NCBI GenBank assembly: GCA_014529385.2
Contig: CM043970.1
Span: 66,801,496 to 66,865,495 of the forward strand
Length of the DNA stretch: 64,000 nucleotides
Source of the DNA: Adiantum capillus-veneris
Lineage: Eukaryota; Streptophyta; Polypodiopsida; Polypodiales; Pteridaceae
Reading direction: 5' to 3'
How positions within the stretch are numbered: the first letter of the stretch is position 1; each line of letters opens with the position of its first letter. A program made the translations under genes and the position numbers. Under the pieces are notes generated by a model. It was not told where the DNA came from. It saw only the letters and a list, made by a program, of their open reading frames with translations, and did not search any database. This document shows, in pieces, positions 12,878-24,174 of this stretch.

Positions 12878-14340
12878 GTAGTCCACGCCGACGTGGGGTG
12901 CTAGAGAAAGATTTAAAGCTTCTTCCAAATGGCATTTTGAAATCAGACCTATTGAAGTTATCAAAGGCTTTTGAAGGTAAGCAACAATGTTCGGGAGAAA
13001 TCATCTTTCCAAACATTCCAAATTCGTGTCCTCGTTTATTTCAAGAGGAAGTTTCAAAAAATTAGGCTATTTTTTAAGATTTTTACACTATTTTTTGTCG
13101 ATTATGGGGCGGCATTTCTCCTTTTTTCTGTGCCCTCAACCGGCATTTTTGAAATTGCAAACGGCACGATATTAAGCTGAGATACATTTTTCCCAAACTT
13201 TGGTGAGCAATATGAGCTACTCAAAGGGTGCGCACTTGTACTTTCAGTGGAGTGCCGCCTGGAAATAAGGAAGCTGCCACACGGGTCTCTTTGTGCACAC
13301 ATGTTTTCTCTCTACAGGAAAATCGCTCTCTCACTCTCAAGCTTCACCCTTAAAATTCGAGCCGCAATGTCCAACTGTGTGCAAAGCTCTAATATTACGC
13401 ATTTGCTGCAGCGGATTGCGACATCAAGTTCTTCTCCCACTACGATTGGCTTCTAGCTGCATGTGTGGACCTCTTCAAGAGATATCTCGAGATTGCTTTT
13501 ATTGCTCTCTCTCTCTCTCTCCCCCCCCAAATATGTATAAATATCAGCTCACGTGAGCTTGGTCTACTAGAGATATTTTCTCATGTGCATTTTGTGAGAA
13601 ACTCCAGTTTATAATTCCTATTTAAAAAATAAACTCGAAAACTATAACTATATAAAAAAGAACTGGATTTTCCATGCTCAGTGAAAAGTAGTACATTACC
13701 AAGTAATCATGTAAACATTGCTCATGCATGACTAAATTTTGTTTGTTTTCTTGAGAGTGCAATGACAAAACTAGAGTTTCATTGTGTGGACAATGAGCCC
13801 GGTTGTTTGAAGAAGATGTCCCTCCACACATGGGCATCACAATTCCATTGCATGTAGCCAAATAAGCACACAAAAATTTGCTCAAAGCAGTGTAATAAAC
13901 AAGAGGTAGAAAAAATAGGGTATGCCCACCTTCCTAAGGAGCTATGACGTGGTTGTCAATTCAAGCTGATACTACATTTGCATTTAACGGTGTGCAAAAG
14001 TGACGCAAAACAACGTTCATTGATGCTCATTTACAATTTTCTCATATGTCTACTTCATGCGATAAGGTCTAAGTGAGCATGAGACAAGTTCATAAAACTG
14101 TTAGGAATAAGGGACACAAGTCAACTGCTTGAGCTGGTAAAGTTAAGGGCTAGAAGCCTAAAGTTGCAAAGGAGGAGAAAAATCAGAGACTCAAGATCAT
14201 CCACAAATAAAAAACATATATATAGTGTTGTCTCTGGCACTACTGTCTCACTGTAATTATTGGATTTGAAAAATAGAAATACTTGAACAATTTTGAAAAG
14301 TAGTTTGCAGGGTGGTCCACCTCAAATGTATATGTATCTA
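12877..14340. other. Unassigned DNA, no recognisable gene
   Basis: Short frames only, none with a motif. Includes a small (CT)n-(C)n tract at 13505-13528. I see no terminal repeats, and composition shifts from moderately GC-rich (12.9-13.5 kb) to AT-rich (13.6-14.3 kb). Confidence 0.35.
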
Positions 14341-14349
14341 TATTTACAT

Positions 14350-14600
14350 GATATGCTTAACCTTTTAAGGCGGAGCAAATGTTGGCACAAAAGGAAATCA
14401 TCAAATATGTAAGTATCAAACAATATAAAGAACCAAAGCACTCGACAATTGAAGTCTACCATAATACGTACAGAGTAAACAGGGTGTGAATAGATCAATG
14501 ATACACTTAAACTTTTAAGGTGGAGGAAAAGTTGACACAAAAGAAATCATCAAATATGTAAGTATCAAAGAGTATTAAGAACCAAAGTACTCTAATTAAC
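14350..14600. repeat. Tandem duplication, period about 150 bp
   Basis: 'cttttaagg.ggag.aaa.gtt' followed by 'aaatcatcaaatatgtaagt' and 'aagaaccaaag.actc' occurs at about 14362 and again at about 14512. The two copies differ at scattered positions, so the duplication is not recent. No gene is visible in it. Confidence 0.7.
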
Positions 14601-14670
14601 CTATGTATCTCACTTGGCTTTTGGTTTGCTCGAAAAATCTCGCTCGGTGTTTGGTAGGACTCGTGCAGGA

Positions 14671-14827
14671 GACGTTTGCTTGTCATTACCTAGTGGTGCA
14701 TCTTATACACTACTCCATGTGCACTATGTTCTTCAACGTTTGACATTGCAAGTGTAAGAGATGTTTCCTTGTCATTACCTAGTGGTGCATCCTATACTCT
14801 ATGACATGTGCACTATGTTCTTCAATT
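14671..14827. repeat. Tandem duplication, period about 90 bp
   Basis: 'tgtcattacctagtggtgca' and 'catgtgcactatgttcttca' both occur twice, about 90 bp apart. The second copy starts after 'tttgacattgcaagtgta', which also occurs near 10320. The encoded phrase vaguely recalls the linker before a Copia protease, too weakly to assign. Confidence 0.65.
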
Positions 14828-15729
14828 AATCTCAATGACATAGCTAGAAAATTTTTGGTGTCAGGTATTGTTTAGAGAGGGGTCTTTCTAGATGTATTGT
14901 GGATCATTAGTGTTTTCCAGTGGAGCCCGTAGTGTCTTGGTATATCCTATGGATGTATCTAAGGTACAAGAAAATATGGTCTCAGATTTGTTATTTGCAG
15001 GCATTGAGAAAGAGACAAGACGTGTCTCCTCCACAATTGAGATCCATCATGCTCACAAGACAAAGCATTTAAAATACATGCCAGTGGACTATGTAGAGAC
15101 AAAGGTAGATTGATAGTGCTTTACTGAAACACAATAGGTGTTGTTTGAGTCTGTGTAGGTAGAGGTAGAGTAGGTCTACTCCCTAATGACACAAGTAGAA
15201 ATGATGGACATAATGTTCTTTGATCTGCTCATGATAGAGGTTGATGAGTTGATGACATGAAAAATAATTTTCCGTATGGGTGAGAGGGACATATCCTTCC
15301 CATTGTTGGTTCCACACGTGATGAGTAGTTTTGATGATGTACTCCATGCAAATAGCATAGGGAAGGCTAGGAAGACCAGTTTTGGGTAGTTTTGGTCACT
15401 ATCTGGGTGTCTCATGTAAGACCTACTAGTGTCAAGCACCAACCTAGTAGCTGCAGTGGGAGCATTTGCATTAAGGGTTGTTAGTCGTACAATGATTGAC
15501 ACCAACGTGATGCATATTGGAGCTTTGTAGACCATACAAAGATTTTTGCAAGATTTACATGCAAGCTCTAGCATCCTGATACACACGCTTTCCTATCACT
15601 AGAGTTGATACATATATATGTACATTGCCTGAGCGATCCAATGCCATAGGTTGAGATAATTTTCTTCCCTATATCTCTTGTATATATAACTAGGTCCTAT
15701 AGTAGTACCACTTATCCACAAATTTTCTT
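14828..15729. other. Unassigned DNA before Gypsy fragment C
   Basis: Two modest frames (14892-15113 plus, 15176-15586 minus) show no recognisable domain. I see nothing else in this interval. Confidence 0.35.
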
Positions 15730-18239
15730 TTAAGTAGGAGATGTGTGGGGTAAAGTAGTTGTGACTTTGCTCGGGGTGGCCGGGCGTCCGTCAATGTCCA
15801 GCTGCCCATTGATCACACTAACCTTATTTTTTAGATACCAAAGAATAAGTAGATACTCATATCTTGGAGGCTTGTTCCACCCACACAACACACCTCTCCT
15901 CTTCCCACTCCCACACCACACCGTGGTCATGAAAACTTTCATTGGATACCTAGACTTTGTAGCCAAAATATCGGCAAGATGGGACCGACTTGTGTGATCA
16001 ATCCTGAACTCAAACTCAAAACACTTTAGATCTAGCATCCACTTCATGATATGTCTTCCTCTCTTTTGATGAAGCGCCACTTTAGGCAATAGATTGTTAG
16101 ATGTGAGCACATAAAATATGTGAATGATCAAATACACTTTAAAATGCTTGCATGCGCTAATCATTTGACTATAAAAGTAGATAGACTTGTGGCATCTTCC
16201 CGACTTTTGCATCAAATAGCATTGATATCAATAGTGCCCATCATCAGTGGCAACATAGAAATCATCCTCACTATTAACACTAGAATGGTAACCTAACAGG
16301 ACATAAAAGAGTCCTTTCAGGGTTTTGGCAAAAAATTCCAAAACCATAGTAGATCCACTCATTTTGAAAAATCCTTTCATGAGCTTATAGTTCAATAACT
16401 ACTACATATGGAAAAAATGAGAAACTTGTAATTTTTCTCATCCCTTGGTCACTACAAGCCTCCAAAGTTGATGGACCAGTGCATTTTGCCCAAAACAGCA
16501 ATTTCTTACGGTTGATTGCATATAAATAAGACTGGGGATTTTTGTAGGACATGAGATAAAATGCCCCGTTAACTTCAATGGGTTGGTGACCAAAACATAT
16601 GGTTTCTTTTACCTCACTATTTTTTTTTTGGGCAAAAAAAATAGGTACAAAAAAGTTGCATTTTTGCCATTCTGCGCACCTATCATCAAAGTCTCTATAG
16701 TCACGCTCAATACAGATACTATATACATGTTTTCTTAGTTCCATTTGGGCCTTTGGATTCCAAAGGAGCCATGGAGCATGTCAAAAAGATAATAGATCTC
16801 TTACAATTGGAACCTTGGGGGCAATGATAAAGTGCTAAATACAGAAAACATGAAAAAACTGGGTTTAGCATTATGACCTCTAGAAACCCATATAAACTAC
16901 TCAATATCTAGCCAAGTTTGTAGTCTATGATTAGATATGGTTACTACCTACAAAAAACACACAATTGGCCTAAGAAACTAGCAATATTGAGAAAGTTATA
17001 CTTGCTACTCTAAATGTATCGTATTCTTCAGCTATCAAAAAACTCAACCATCATCATATACTATGCTATATAGCATATTAGGTCCCCCAAAATGCAAGGA
17101 AGATTAGATTTATGCTATACATTACACTTACACAATCAAAATTGAATTTGGATATCAAGAAAGCCACCAAAAAAATCATAAAAGTGCCAATTTTGGCCAA
17201 AAAGAAGGATTATGCAATTCTTGTAAATTGGTCATAACTTTCAATTTTAACACTTAGCTCTCCCTACAAGCATCAAAACATGTTGAGAACTATGAAGGCC
17301 TAACCTCTAGCCATCTAAACCTCACAAACATGATGCTTAGAGTGGTATAGTTGCCAAAAATTGAAAAAAAACCAAAAACAGGACCCGTTTTTTCACACAG
17401 TTTAGGTTCAAAAATGTTGTGCAAGAGTAAGGTTAATGGTGAGATCGATACTCCAGAAAAAATGCTAAGTTTTTTCCAGCTCATAAGGCAACTTTGTGGA
17501 TATATAGCACCTAGAAATTCATTTTCATACTCTTCAAATAATTCAAGCAAAATGGTCACTTAACAGGACAGAAAAGTGTCCAAGGACATAAAAGTGTCCT
17601 GTTACCATTCTAGTGTTAATTAAGAGGAAAAATTATTGGAATTGGTAGGGAATTTTCATCACCCTATCAAAGGAAATTTATGCATCTTTAGTCCATTGGA
17701 AACCAGGCACATGATGACTTTTGAAGAGGATACAGATATTGCAAAAGCATCCAAAAGCACCTACATAAATACTTCAACTTGTGCACAAACTCAAAGCCAA
17801 ACCTATTGCATTGGTTGGAGGTTCCATAAACACAAAAACTTTCACCTTCTCAAGATCAACCGTATACCATTTTTTGAGACCACATGACCCAATAAATGAG
17901 CTCACAAATTGAAAAAACTTGCACTTTTTTGGATTCAAGTGTCCACCCTCTTCATCTAGCCTTTGAAAGCATAGCTTCAAATTTGACAAATGATCAACCC
18001 TTGAACTACACCAACATATATCATCCATAAAAACTCTAATAAAATTATCCAAATATGGTCCAAACACCATATTCATCCAATCCTTGAAAGTCACATAGGC
18101 ATTCACCAGTCCAAAGGGCATCCTACAATAAGCAAAACAACCCCATGGAAAAATGAAAGTAGTCTTCAACTAGTCTACTAAAGCAATACCAATTTGGAAG
18201 TACCCTGAGAAGCTATCCATAATTGAATACCTCTCATGC
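15730..18239 (-). pseudogene. Gypsy fragment C: RT and RNase H, split by a TTAA element
   Basis: Minus-strand Ty3/Gypsy pol fragment. The reverse-transcriptase part (18239-17620) shows 'CRMPFGLVNAYVTFKDWMN' and the active-site phrase 'RVFMDDICW'; the next region includes 'LNPKKCKFF'. RNase H continues at 16273-15743 with 'YVATDDGHY', 'YSQMISACKHFKVYL' and a decayed 'HLADILATKS'. A 1338-bp inverted-repeat element sits between them. The upstream end is cut exactly where the LTR of element D begins (18240), in the RT motif 'MDSFSGYFQIGIA', so D inserted into C. Stops and substitutions make it inactive. The left limit is approximate. Confidence 0.85.
16278..17615. mobile_element. TTAA-flanked inverted-repeat element, copy 1 (1338 bp)
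   Basis: Starts 'cactagaatggtaac' and ends with its reverse complement 'gttaccattctagtg', flanked on both sides by TTAA (16274-16277 and 17616-17619). Next to each terminal repeat lies a small inverted motif, aggaca...tgtcct, able to form a hairpin. A near-identical 1316-bp copy lies at 50295-51610. It encodes no recognisable transposase, so it is probably non-autonomous. TTAA targeting is the signature of the piggyBac superfamily. A 2-bp TA target with terminal 'acactag' would produce the same sequence if both targets happened to read tTAa, so a mariner-type origin is not excluded. Confidence 0.85.
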
Positions 18240-19215
18240 TGATCCGAGCCTATCACAAATTTTTGTTTACTATATTTTTTTGGTTTTCCTTGCTTCTAGA
18301 GGTTTACAATAAAACAAAGAGTGAGAACAACCTCTTGGAAAAATTCAAAAAATGATTTGATGGGAATTTTTTCTTGACTAGTTCACCAGAGGTGAAAGGT
18401 AGAGGGAGAACCTAGTGGTAAAGGGAAGGGAAAATATGTAAATGTGAAAAAAGAAAAGATATGATGTGGTTGTGGAGCCATGCACCCATGATTTAAGGGT
18501 CATGAGTGGCTCATATTAGAATGGCTTTGGAGCCATATGATGATTCAAACAGATGGGACCCAAGTGGAAGACTTGGTAAAGGAAGGCAACAGACACATGA
18601 TTTTGCTGGATTTTAAAAAAATACTTCCACTCTGATCCAAGAAAAGTTATCTCATCAAAGTTGTAGCTGATGAGCTGGAGATTCTGACCATATTTTTTTA
18701 ATAATTTTTACATCTACGGTGTAGGATATATGGCTAAAATGGCGGATGCCAGATTTTCAACTGTGGTGGAGACCACCCCCTCTACCTTTACACACACACC
18801 CTTCCTTTTCCACATTGAGACCTTCTCTAAAAATCATCCATTAGACTTCTCACCCTCCCCTCCTTCCTCCTTTCTCTCAAGCTCAAAAAACCATCACAAA
18901 TTCCTTTTCTAATCACCTCTCTCATCATGCTTAATCTTGTTGTAATTCATAAGTTCTTATTCAACCCCTTTCTATTATTACTAGATATGCATTGATTTTA
19001 TGTATATTCTTTACATTTTAAAATAATGAAGCTCTTGGACTCAAGCTATGGAGGAAGGAGTGAAGACAACACAAGTGATGATGGAGCCAATTAGTTGCAA
19101 ATTGGTCAAAAAATCACTTGGAAGGAGCTTCTTCATTGGTTGAATGTCCCTAATCAAGCTTCATTTGTACAAATTGCACTTGGATCTTAACCTCACTCCT
19201 AATCAATCTCTTTCC

Positions 19216-19223
19216 TATATAAA
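19216..19223 (+). promoter_or_regulatory. TATA box in LTR 1 of element D
   Basis: 'tatataaa' in the context 'cctatataaagaggcccc', the same in LTR 2. It is the best candidate core promoter for the element. Transcription start is not determined. Confidence 0.55.
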
Positions 19224-19570
19224 GAGGCCCCCCCCTTTGTAATTTCAAGTATCCCTCAGCCCCATTGAGTCTTTGTATCACTCATCATGAGCCCATAAAG
19301 CTCATTCATTCACTCTATTCTTGCACATTCTAGAGTGAAAATTGTTTTATGCCAGTAACCTGCCCTCCTCTTTCTTATGTTAATTAAGAGAGATCTTTTA
19401 TGTGTGTGTGAGAGTGCTTGATGTGATTTTGGCTAATTCTTGAGTTGTTGTTTAGTAATCTACATGCTATTTGTGTTGGGAGTGCTGGAAGTTATCCATT
19501 CCTTGTACACACACTAAGGTTAATGCTTCATTCATAGTGATAGTTCTTGTACATACACTAAGGTTAATGC

Positions 19571-19574
<4 letters not shown>

Positions 19575-19641
<67 letters not shown>
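19575..19641. repeat. (CT)n microsatellite inside LTR 1 of element D
   Basis: A CT run at the same LTR position as the longer run at 27320-27391 in LTR 2, so the microsatellite travels with the element and has changed length since the copies diverged. It lies downstream of the TATA box, so it would be in the transcript. Confidence 0.95.
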
Positions 19642-19643
<2 letters not shown>

Positions 19644-19763
19644 TGTAGCGGTCCTAGTCCAGGCTTCCAAGACTAGGTGGTGCCCTCATCTCATTTCCCT
19701 TGTGGCGCAATGGAGTTTTTTTTGGTGTAGAGGCCACCATTCCAAATTTCCTTCGTCATAAAT

Positions 19764-19782
19764 TGGTGCCCCCACGGAGGAG
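19764..19782 (+). other. Primer-binding site of element D
   Basis: 'tggtgcccccacgg' lies 5 bases after the inferred LTR end, begins with TGG as expected for pairing with a tRNA CCA end, and is repeated after LTR 2 (27515). I cannot name the tRNA. Confidence 0.6.
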
Positions 19783-20042
19783 TTCTCAAGCAGCGCTCTG
19801 TCAATCCTATGAAGGAAGGACCATCAAATTCTCCGAGACTTCCACTATGGTCTCCCCAAGAAGCTCGAGAAAAGAAGCGTCTTTATCGACAAACGGCACG
19901 TATGCAGGTAAAGAGAGTTAACTACATACACCCTTCTTTGCTTCAAGGAAAATTTTGTAGTCATCAAGTCCCTAGGTCAAAGCATTGTGTTGAGTGCTTC
20001 GTGGCTAGTGTGAAGACACTTCCTTTGAAGCCTTGACTTCAG

Positions 20043-20777
20043 GTGGTGAAAGAACCTTCAAACTCGGGTATTAACAAGTTTTTGGAGGGGGAGCTACACA
20101 TCAATGGGGTGCGGTATTGGCAAGAGGCTACATATGGTGATGCACTCCAACTACTACTAGCAAGAAGGCTCAAGGTAGTTGAGAGGGTAGCCATTGAACC
20201 CTATGAACTCTACAAAGCTGAAGATGATCACACCAAAGCTAGGCTAATCACTGGTGAGCAAATTATTTGCATCTCTCAAATGGTGGGATCCAAGAGAGTT
20301 GAACTTCAATGAAGTGCTTCATGGAAGTTTGTATTTAATGCACCAATGAATAATCCCATTTTCTACAACTTTCAATCAGTTCAGAATATTAGGGTGAATG
20401 TGCGCATTGATAGAAATAGTTTTTTCCAACAAAGATTGGTCTTCTATTTTGGAGCTGAGAGGTTGAGAGAGATATTGTTGTCCCCTCACCCTATAATATT
20501 TCCTATTTTGGAGTATAATGTATCTTTTGATGTTCACATCTTCATCTTGCTTTAAGCATACTCCATGAATCATAGGGATTTATATGGACCTTTCCAACCT
20601 CTTGCTAGACAAACTCTGCATATAATAGCTAGCCCAAAGCTTAGGTTCCAAAACATCATAAGGAACTTACTAGGCCCTCGTCGTCTAGCTGAGATTAATG
20701 CATCTATCAATCCATTTATTCTACCCTTAATAAGATATGATTTGGGCCTAGACGTTTTCATCTTTGTGCTGTATTGA
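20043..20777 (+). other. Element D leader with three short frames before gag
   Basis: Frames at 20043-20312, 20346-20555 and 20565-20777 are preserved in the second copy (27794-28063, 28097-28306, 28316-28528). The second and third frames resemble each other: each has 'FNF/F-Q-R', a 'PxIxPxIxYxxxxDVxIFxL'-like end and similar length (about 70 residues), so they look like an internal duplication. No family is recognised. They may be coding, or the leader may simply be conserved as nucleic acid because the two copies are young. Confidence 0.4.
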
Positions 20778-21559
20778 GAGGAAGGCAACCCATTTTATGA
20801 TGGCTTTCCCTAATTTTTTTGGGCGTTGTGGGGAAAATGCTGGGGACTTTTTGGATAACTTGGAGATGGATTTCCTTGTCTCTGGGAGGGATGACGAAGC
20901 ATTGAAATTGAGAGCTTTTCCTTTGGTGCTCAAAGGAGAAGCTAGGGTATGGTTCCAGGCTCTAGATCCAACCCAAAGAGATGATTGGGAGGGATTGAAG
21001 GCGGCTTTCCTACGAAGATTTCAACAAGCCAATTCAGCAGAAGAACTATGGCAACGGCTTCTGGCCCTTCATCAAGTTGACCCTCATGGTTATGCAACCT
21101 ATATATGAGGAAGGTTTTCTGAAACTTTGGTGGCAATGGTCAGACTCACTAAACCCTGGTGAGCGAGCTCCTAATTGCCTCCAAAAGGATCGATTTATCT
21201 CAGGTTTGTACCCCTTGCTAAGGGAGAAGGTAAAGAGCAAATTTCCAAATACTTTTGAAGATGACTTAACGATTGCTAGGGAAAAGAATCGAAAGATTCT
21301 CCATCAAGCCCAAGCTGGCCAACTAGCTTTGGGAGGCAATATCACAACTATGGAAGCTTCTCACGTACCTCCAAATGTGCCTAATGCACCAAACCTCAAT
21401 AGAGGTCAACAAGAAGATATGCTCCAACAAATAAAAAATCTCACAAACCAGCTAGAGGGTTTGAGAGTAAATCTTGTGCAGGGTGCAAGAAGGCCTATTG
21501 AGGGGAATGGTGGGAATCGGCCACCAATACGACGTCAAGCAAGGGAAATGTTGTGTTAA
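20764..21559 (+). pseudogene. Element D gag, copy 1 (frameshift and stop in zinc knuckle)
   Basis: Gag capsid-like domain of a Gypsy element, which would package the RNA genome. The first part has 'GDFLDNLEMDFLVSG' and 'WFQALDPTQRDDWEGLKAAF', a standard retrotransposon gag core. Around 21080-21108 the frame stops at TGA and the protein continues one frame over ('RFISGLYPLLREKVKSKF'). The second frame ends in TAA at 21557-21559, which falls inside a CX2CX4HX4C zinc knuckle ('C-stop-NCGENGHGMYNC'). The same frameshift and stop occur in copy 2. Without suppression, gag would be made as two truncated pieces. Confidence 0.85.
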
Positions 21560-21583
21560 AATTGTGGGGAAAATGGCCACGGC

Positions 21584-22558
21584 ATGTATAATTGCCCTCA
21601 TCCCAAAAGATATGACTACCCTGTCAGAGGTCCTCGACAACAAGTAAGTCCTCCCCGTGCTAGAGCTCAAGCACAAGAGCAACCGCAACCTCAAATTTTG
21701 CAGCCACCTCGTGCTCAAGCTCAAGCCCCTGCTACTCAACCAAATGTGAGCATCATAAGGATGGAGGAGGTCTTCAAGGGCAGAAGCAACCAGGAAGAAA
21801 TAGCTAAAGGGAAGATGAAGATAGATGAAGTGGCTACAATGCCTATCAAGCGTGTGCGTGTACAAGATGAAGTAAGTAAAGAAACAAGCAAGGATGCAAG
21901 CAATGAAGCAAGTACATCTCGGGCAACTAAAGATGAAGCCAAGAAGAGAAAGACCCGTACTAGGTCTCAAATTGACATCTCTGATTTCCCTATGGGATCT
22001 CGGACACAACCTTATGACTTGTTAGCTGATGTGAGTTCTCAAGGACCAAAGATTACTTGGCCACAACTACTTCATATCTCCCCAAAGCTGCGACGACAAT
22101 GTTCGAAAATGGTGAGCATGAGGGCAAAGCGAAGTAAGCTATTAAGTGTAATCAAAGCATATGGTCTCAAGGATATAGTGCCTTTGGTGGAGGCTCAAAT
22201 CAAGGGAAAACGGATTCCAAAAACTTACATTGACAGTGGAGCAGAGGTTTGTGTCATGACAGAAAATCTAATGCATCAATTGGGTTTAGAGGTAATGGAA
22301 TCATCAAAATTGAGGGCAAAAATGGCCAATAATGTCTCTGTCACTTGTGTGGGTGTAGTGAAAGCTTTGAGAGTTTCTGTTTTTGGAATCACTACAGAGG
22401 TTGATGCTTATGTGATGCCAATAAATGGAGAAGGATACCCCCTTATTTTAGGAAGACCTTGGCTCATGGGTATAGGAGCTAGGCAAGATTGGGCAACAGG
22501 AGACTTGGAGTTGAGGCCTCGAGTGGGTGGCCATAGTCGAAAGGTGGTTTATAACTAG
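21584..22558 (+). pseudogene. Element D protease region, copy 1
   Basis: Continues in frame after the zinc-knuckle stop. It starts with a proline/glutamine-rich linker and a basic 'KKRKTRTRSQ' stretch, then a retroviral aspartic protease with 'YIDSGAEVCVMT' (active Asp in DSGA) and 'YPLILGRPWLMG' (the flap-distal ILG.PWL block). It would cleave the polyprotein. A TAG at 22556-22558 ends it early; copy 2 has a sense codon there. Protease residues are intact, so loss of function comes mainly from interrupted translation. Confidence 0.85.
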
Positions 22559-22669
22559 AAGAATGGGCGACAAAAGAACCTTGAACTAGAGACGTCACCT
22601 GATGAGTGGAGCTCAAGTGGATGCTCCTCATCCATAGACTAGGAAGAGAGTGATAGCACTCTCGAAGTC

Positions 22670-24123
22670 ATGGGCATCACCATAAAGGAAACTACCTCAT
22701 CAGAAGACAACCCAAGGATCCAAATGGAGAATGTGTGGGATGCCAACCTAGAGAAGATGTTATCCAAGGATATAAAGGAAGAAGCAAAGGAGGGTTATGT
22801 AAATGTTCTCAAGGAGCATGCATCATTGTTTATTTTTTATTACACTCACATTAGAGGTGTCACTGGAGTGAAGCATCATATCCATCTAAAAGAAGGGAGC
22901 AAGCCAGTAGTACAAAAACAAAGAAGATTAGGAGTTGTGCAACAAAATGCACTGTTGTCCGAGGTGAAGACACTCTTAGAAGCAGGATTCATATACCCAG
23001 TAGAAGATTCAGAATGGGTCTCCGCAGTAGTGGTGAGGCCAAAGAGGAATGGTAAATGGCGAGTGTGCGTGGAGTACAAGCCACTAAATGCTGCAACAAA
23101 GAGGACCACTTCCCTCTCCCATTTCAAGATGAGATTCTAAATGAAGTAGCAGGCCATGAGCGATACACAGTGTGTGATGGCTACTCCGGCTACTTTCAAA
23201 TATGCATTGCTGAGGAGGACCAGAAAAATACTACTTTCATCACACCATGGGGCTGTTTTGCACTTCGAGTCATGCCTTTTGGTCTCACCAACGCTCCAGC
23301 CACCTTTCAACAATTCGTGAATATGGTCTTCCAACCTTACTTTGGTAAGTCCATAAGGGTTTTCATAGATGACTTTTGTATTTACAGCTCCAAAAGTATG
23401 CATCTCGGCAAGATTGATGAAGGATTTACTCGTTTAGCTAAGTTGGGTGGACAAATAAACAAGGACAAATGTCACATTGGGGAAAGCAAGGTTACACTAT
23501 TGGGGCATGTAGTGTCCATTGATGGAATCGAGGTAGATCCTGAAAAGATAGAAACATTGCTAAATCTACCTCCCCCAACTTCCATCAAACAATTAATCTC
23601 TTTCTTGCAAAAGCTAAGATATTTGAGTAGATTCATACACTTACTCTCCCAAGTGATATTTCCTCTACAACAGCTGACTCGTCAAGAGACGCTTGTTTGG
23701 AGTGAAGAAAGTGATGGGCATTTTAGAGAGATAAAAAAAATGTTAGGGTCACTCCCTGTAATCCTCCAACCTTGTTGGGAAGAAACATTCTTTGTAAACC
23801 CAAGTGTGGGAGAAGAGGCCACTGGTGCTGCCCTCCTACAAGAAGATCCAAAAACATCCTTTATGAGGCCTGTGTATTTGGCTAGCCGCCTCATGGAAAA
23901 CACAGAGAAGGCCTACACCCTGATGGAACAGCTAGTGTTAGCTCTCATGTTTGCGGTAACCAAATTTCGGCCATACTTGCTGCCGAAGAGGTTTGTAATT
24001 ATCACTGTGGAGGATATGTTTCCCTATGCACTACAACATATGGAAATCTCTGACAAAATAGCAAAGTGGGTGGTGCGACTTCAAGAGTTTGATTATACGA
24101 TACACGTTGAAAGAACAACTTGA
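22670..24123 (+). pseudogene. Element D reverse transcriptase and RNase H, copy 1
   Basis: Two overlapping frames joined by a frameshift near 23100. The first (22670-23140) ends in 'NGKWRVCVEYKPLNAATK', the RT fingers. The second (23056-24123) carries 'GYSGYFQICIAEEDQ', 'VMPFGLTNAPATFQQFVN' and the active site 'RVFIDDFCIYSS', then a first RNase H with 'MENTEKAYTLMEQLVLAL' and a decayed final Asp region. A TGA at 24121-24123 separates it from the following frame, which stays in register. Catalytic Asp-Asp of RT is present. The copy cannot make a full pol in one reading. Confidence 0.88.
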
Positions 24124-24174
24124 GCATGCTTAGCCGACATTTTAACAAACAAGTGCTATGAAAAAGTTTTCCAT

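Larger units (their letters stand above)
18240..19758 (+). repeat. LTR 1 of element D
   Basis: Starts 'tgatccgagcctatcac' directly after the interrupted fragment C and ends 'ttccttcgtca' just before the primer-binding site. It matches 25986-27509 over its whole length with scattered substitutions. It contains a TATA box and an internal (CT)n tract (19575-19641). TG...CA termini fit a canonical LTR; the 3' end was chosen from that and from the primer site. Confidence 0.85.

Noticed and set aside
14671-15113. Copia protease/integrase linker
   Set aside because: Only a vague 'LPSGASYTLLHVHYVLQ'-like phrase; no zinc finger, catalytic residues or LTR nearby.
16385-16744. Conserved minus-strand frame in both TTAA elements as a transposase
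   Set aside because: It has no DDE/DDD landmarks and is too short. Conservation follows from near-identical DNA.
16278-17615. CACTA superfamily element because the ends read CACTAG
   Set aside because: CACTA elements make 3-bp duplications. Here the 3 bases outside each end differ (taa and tta), whereas TTAA matches on both sides in both copies.
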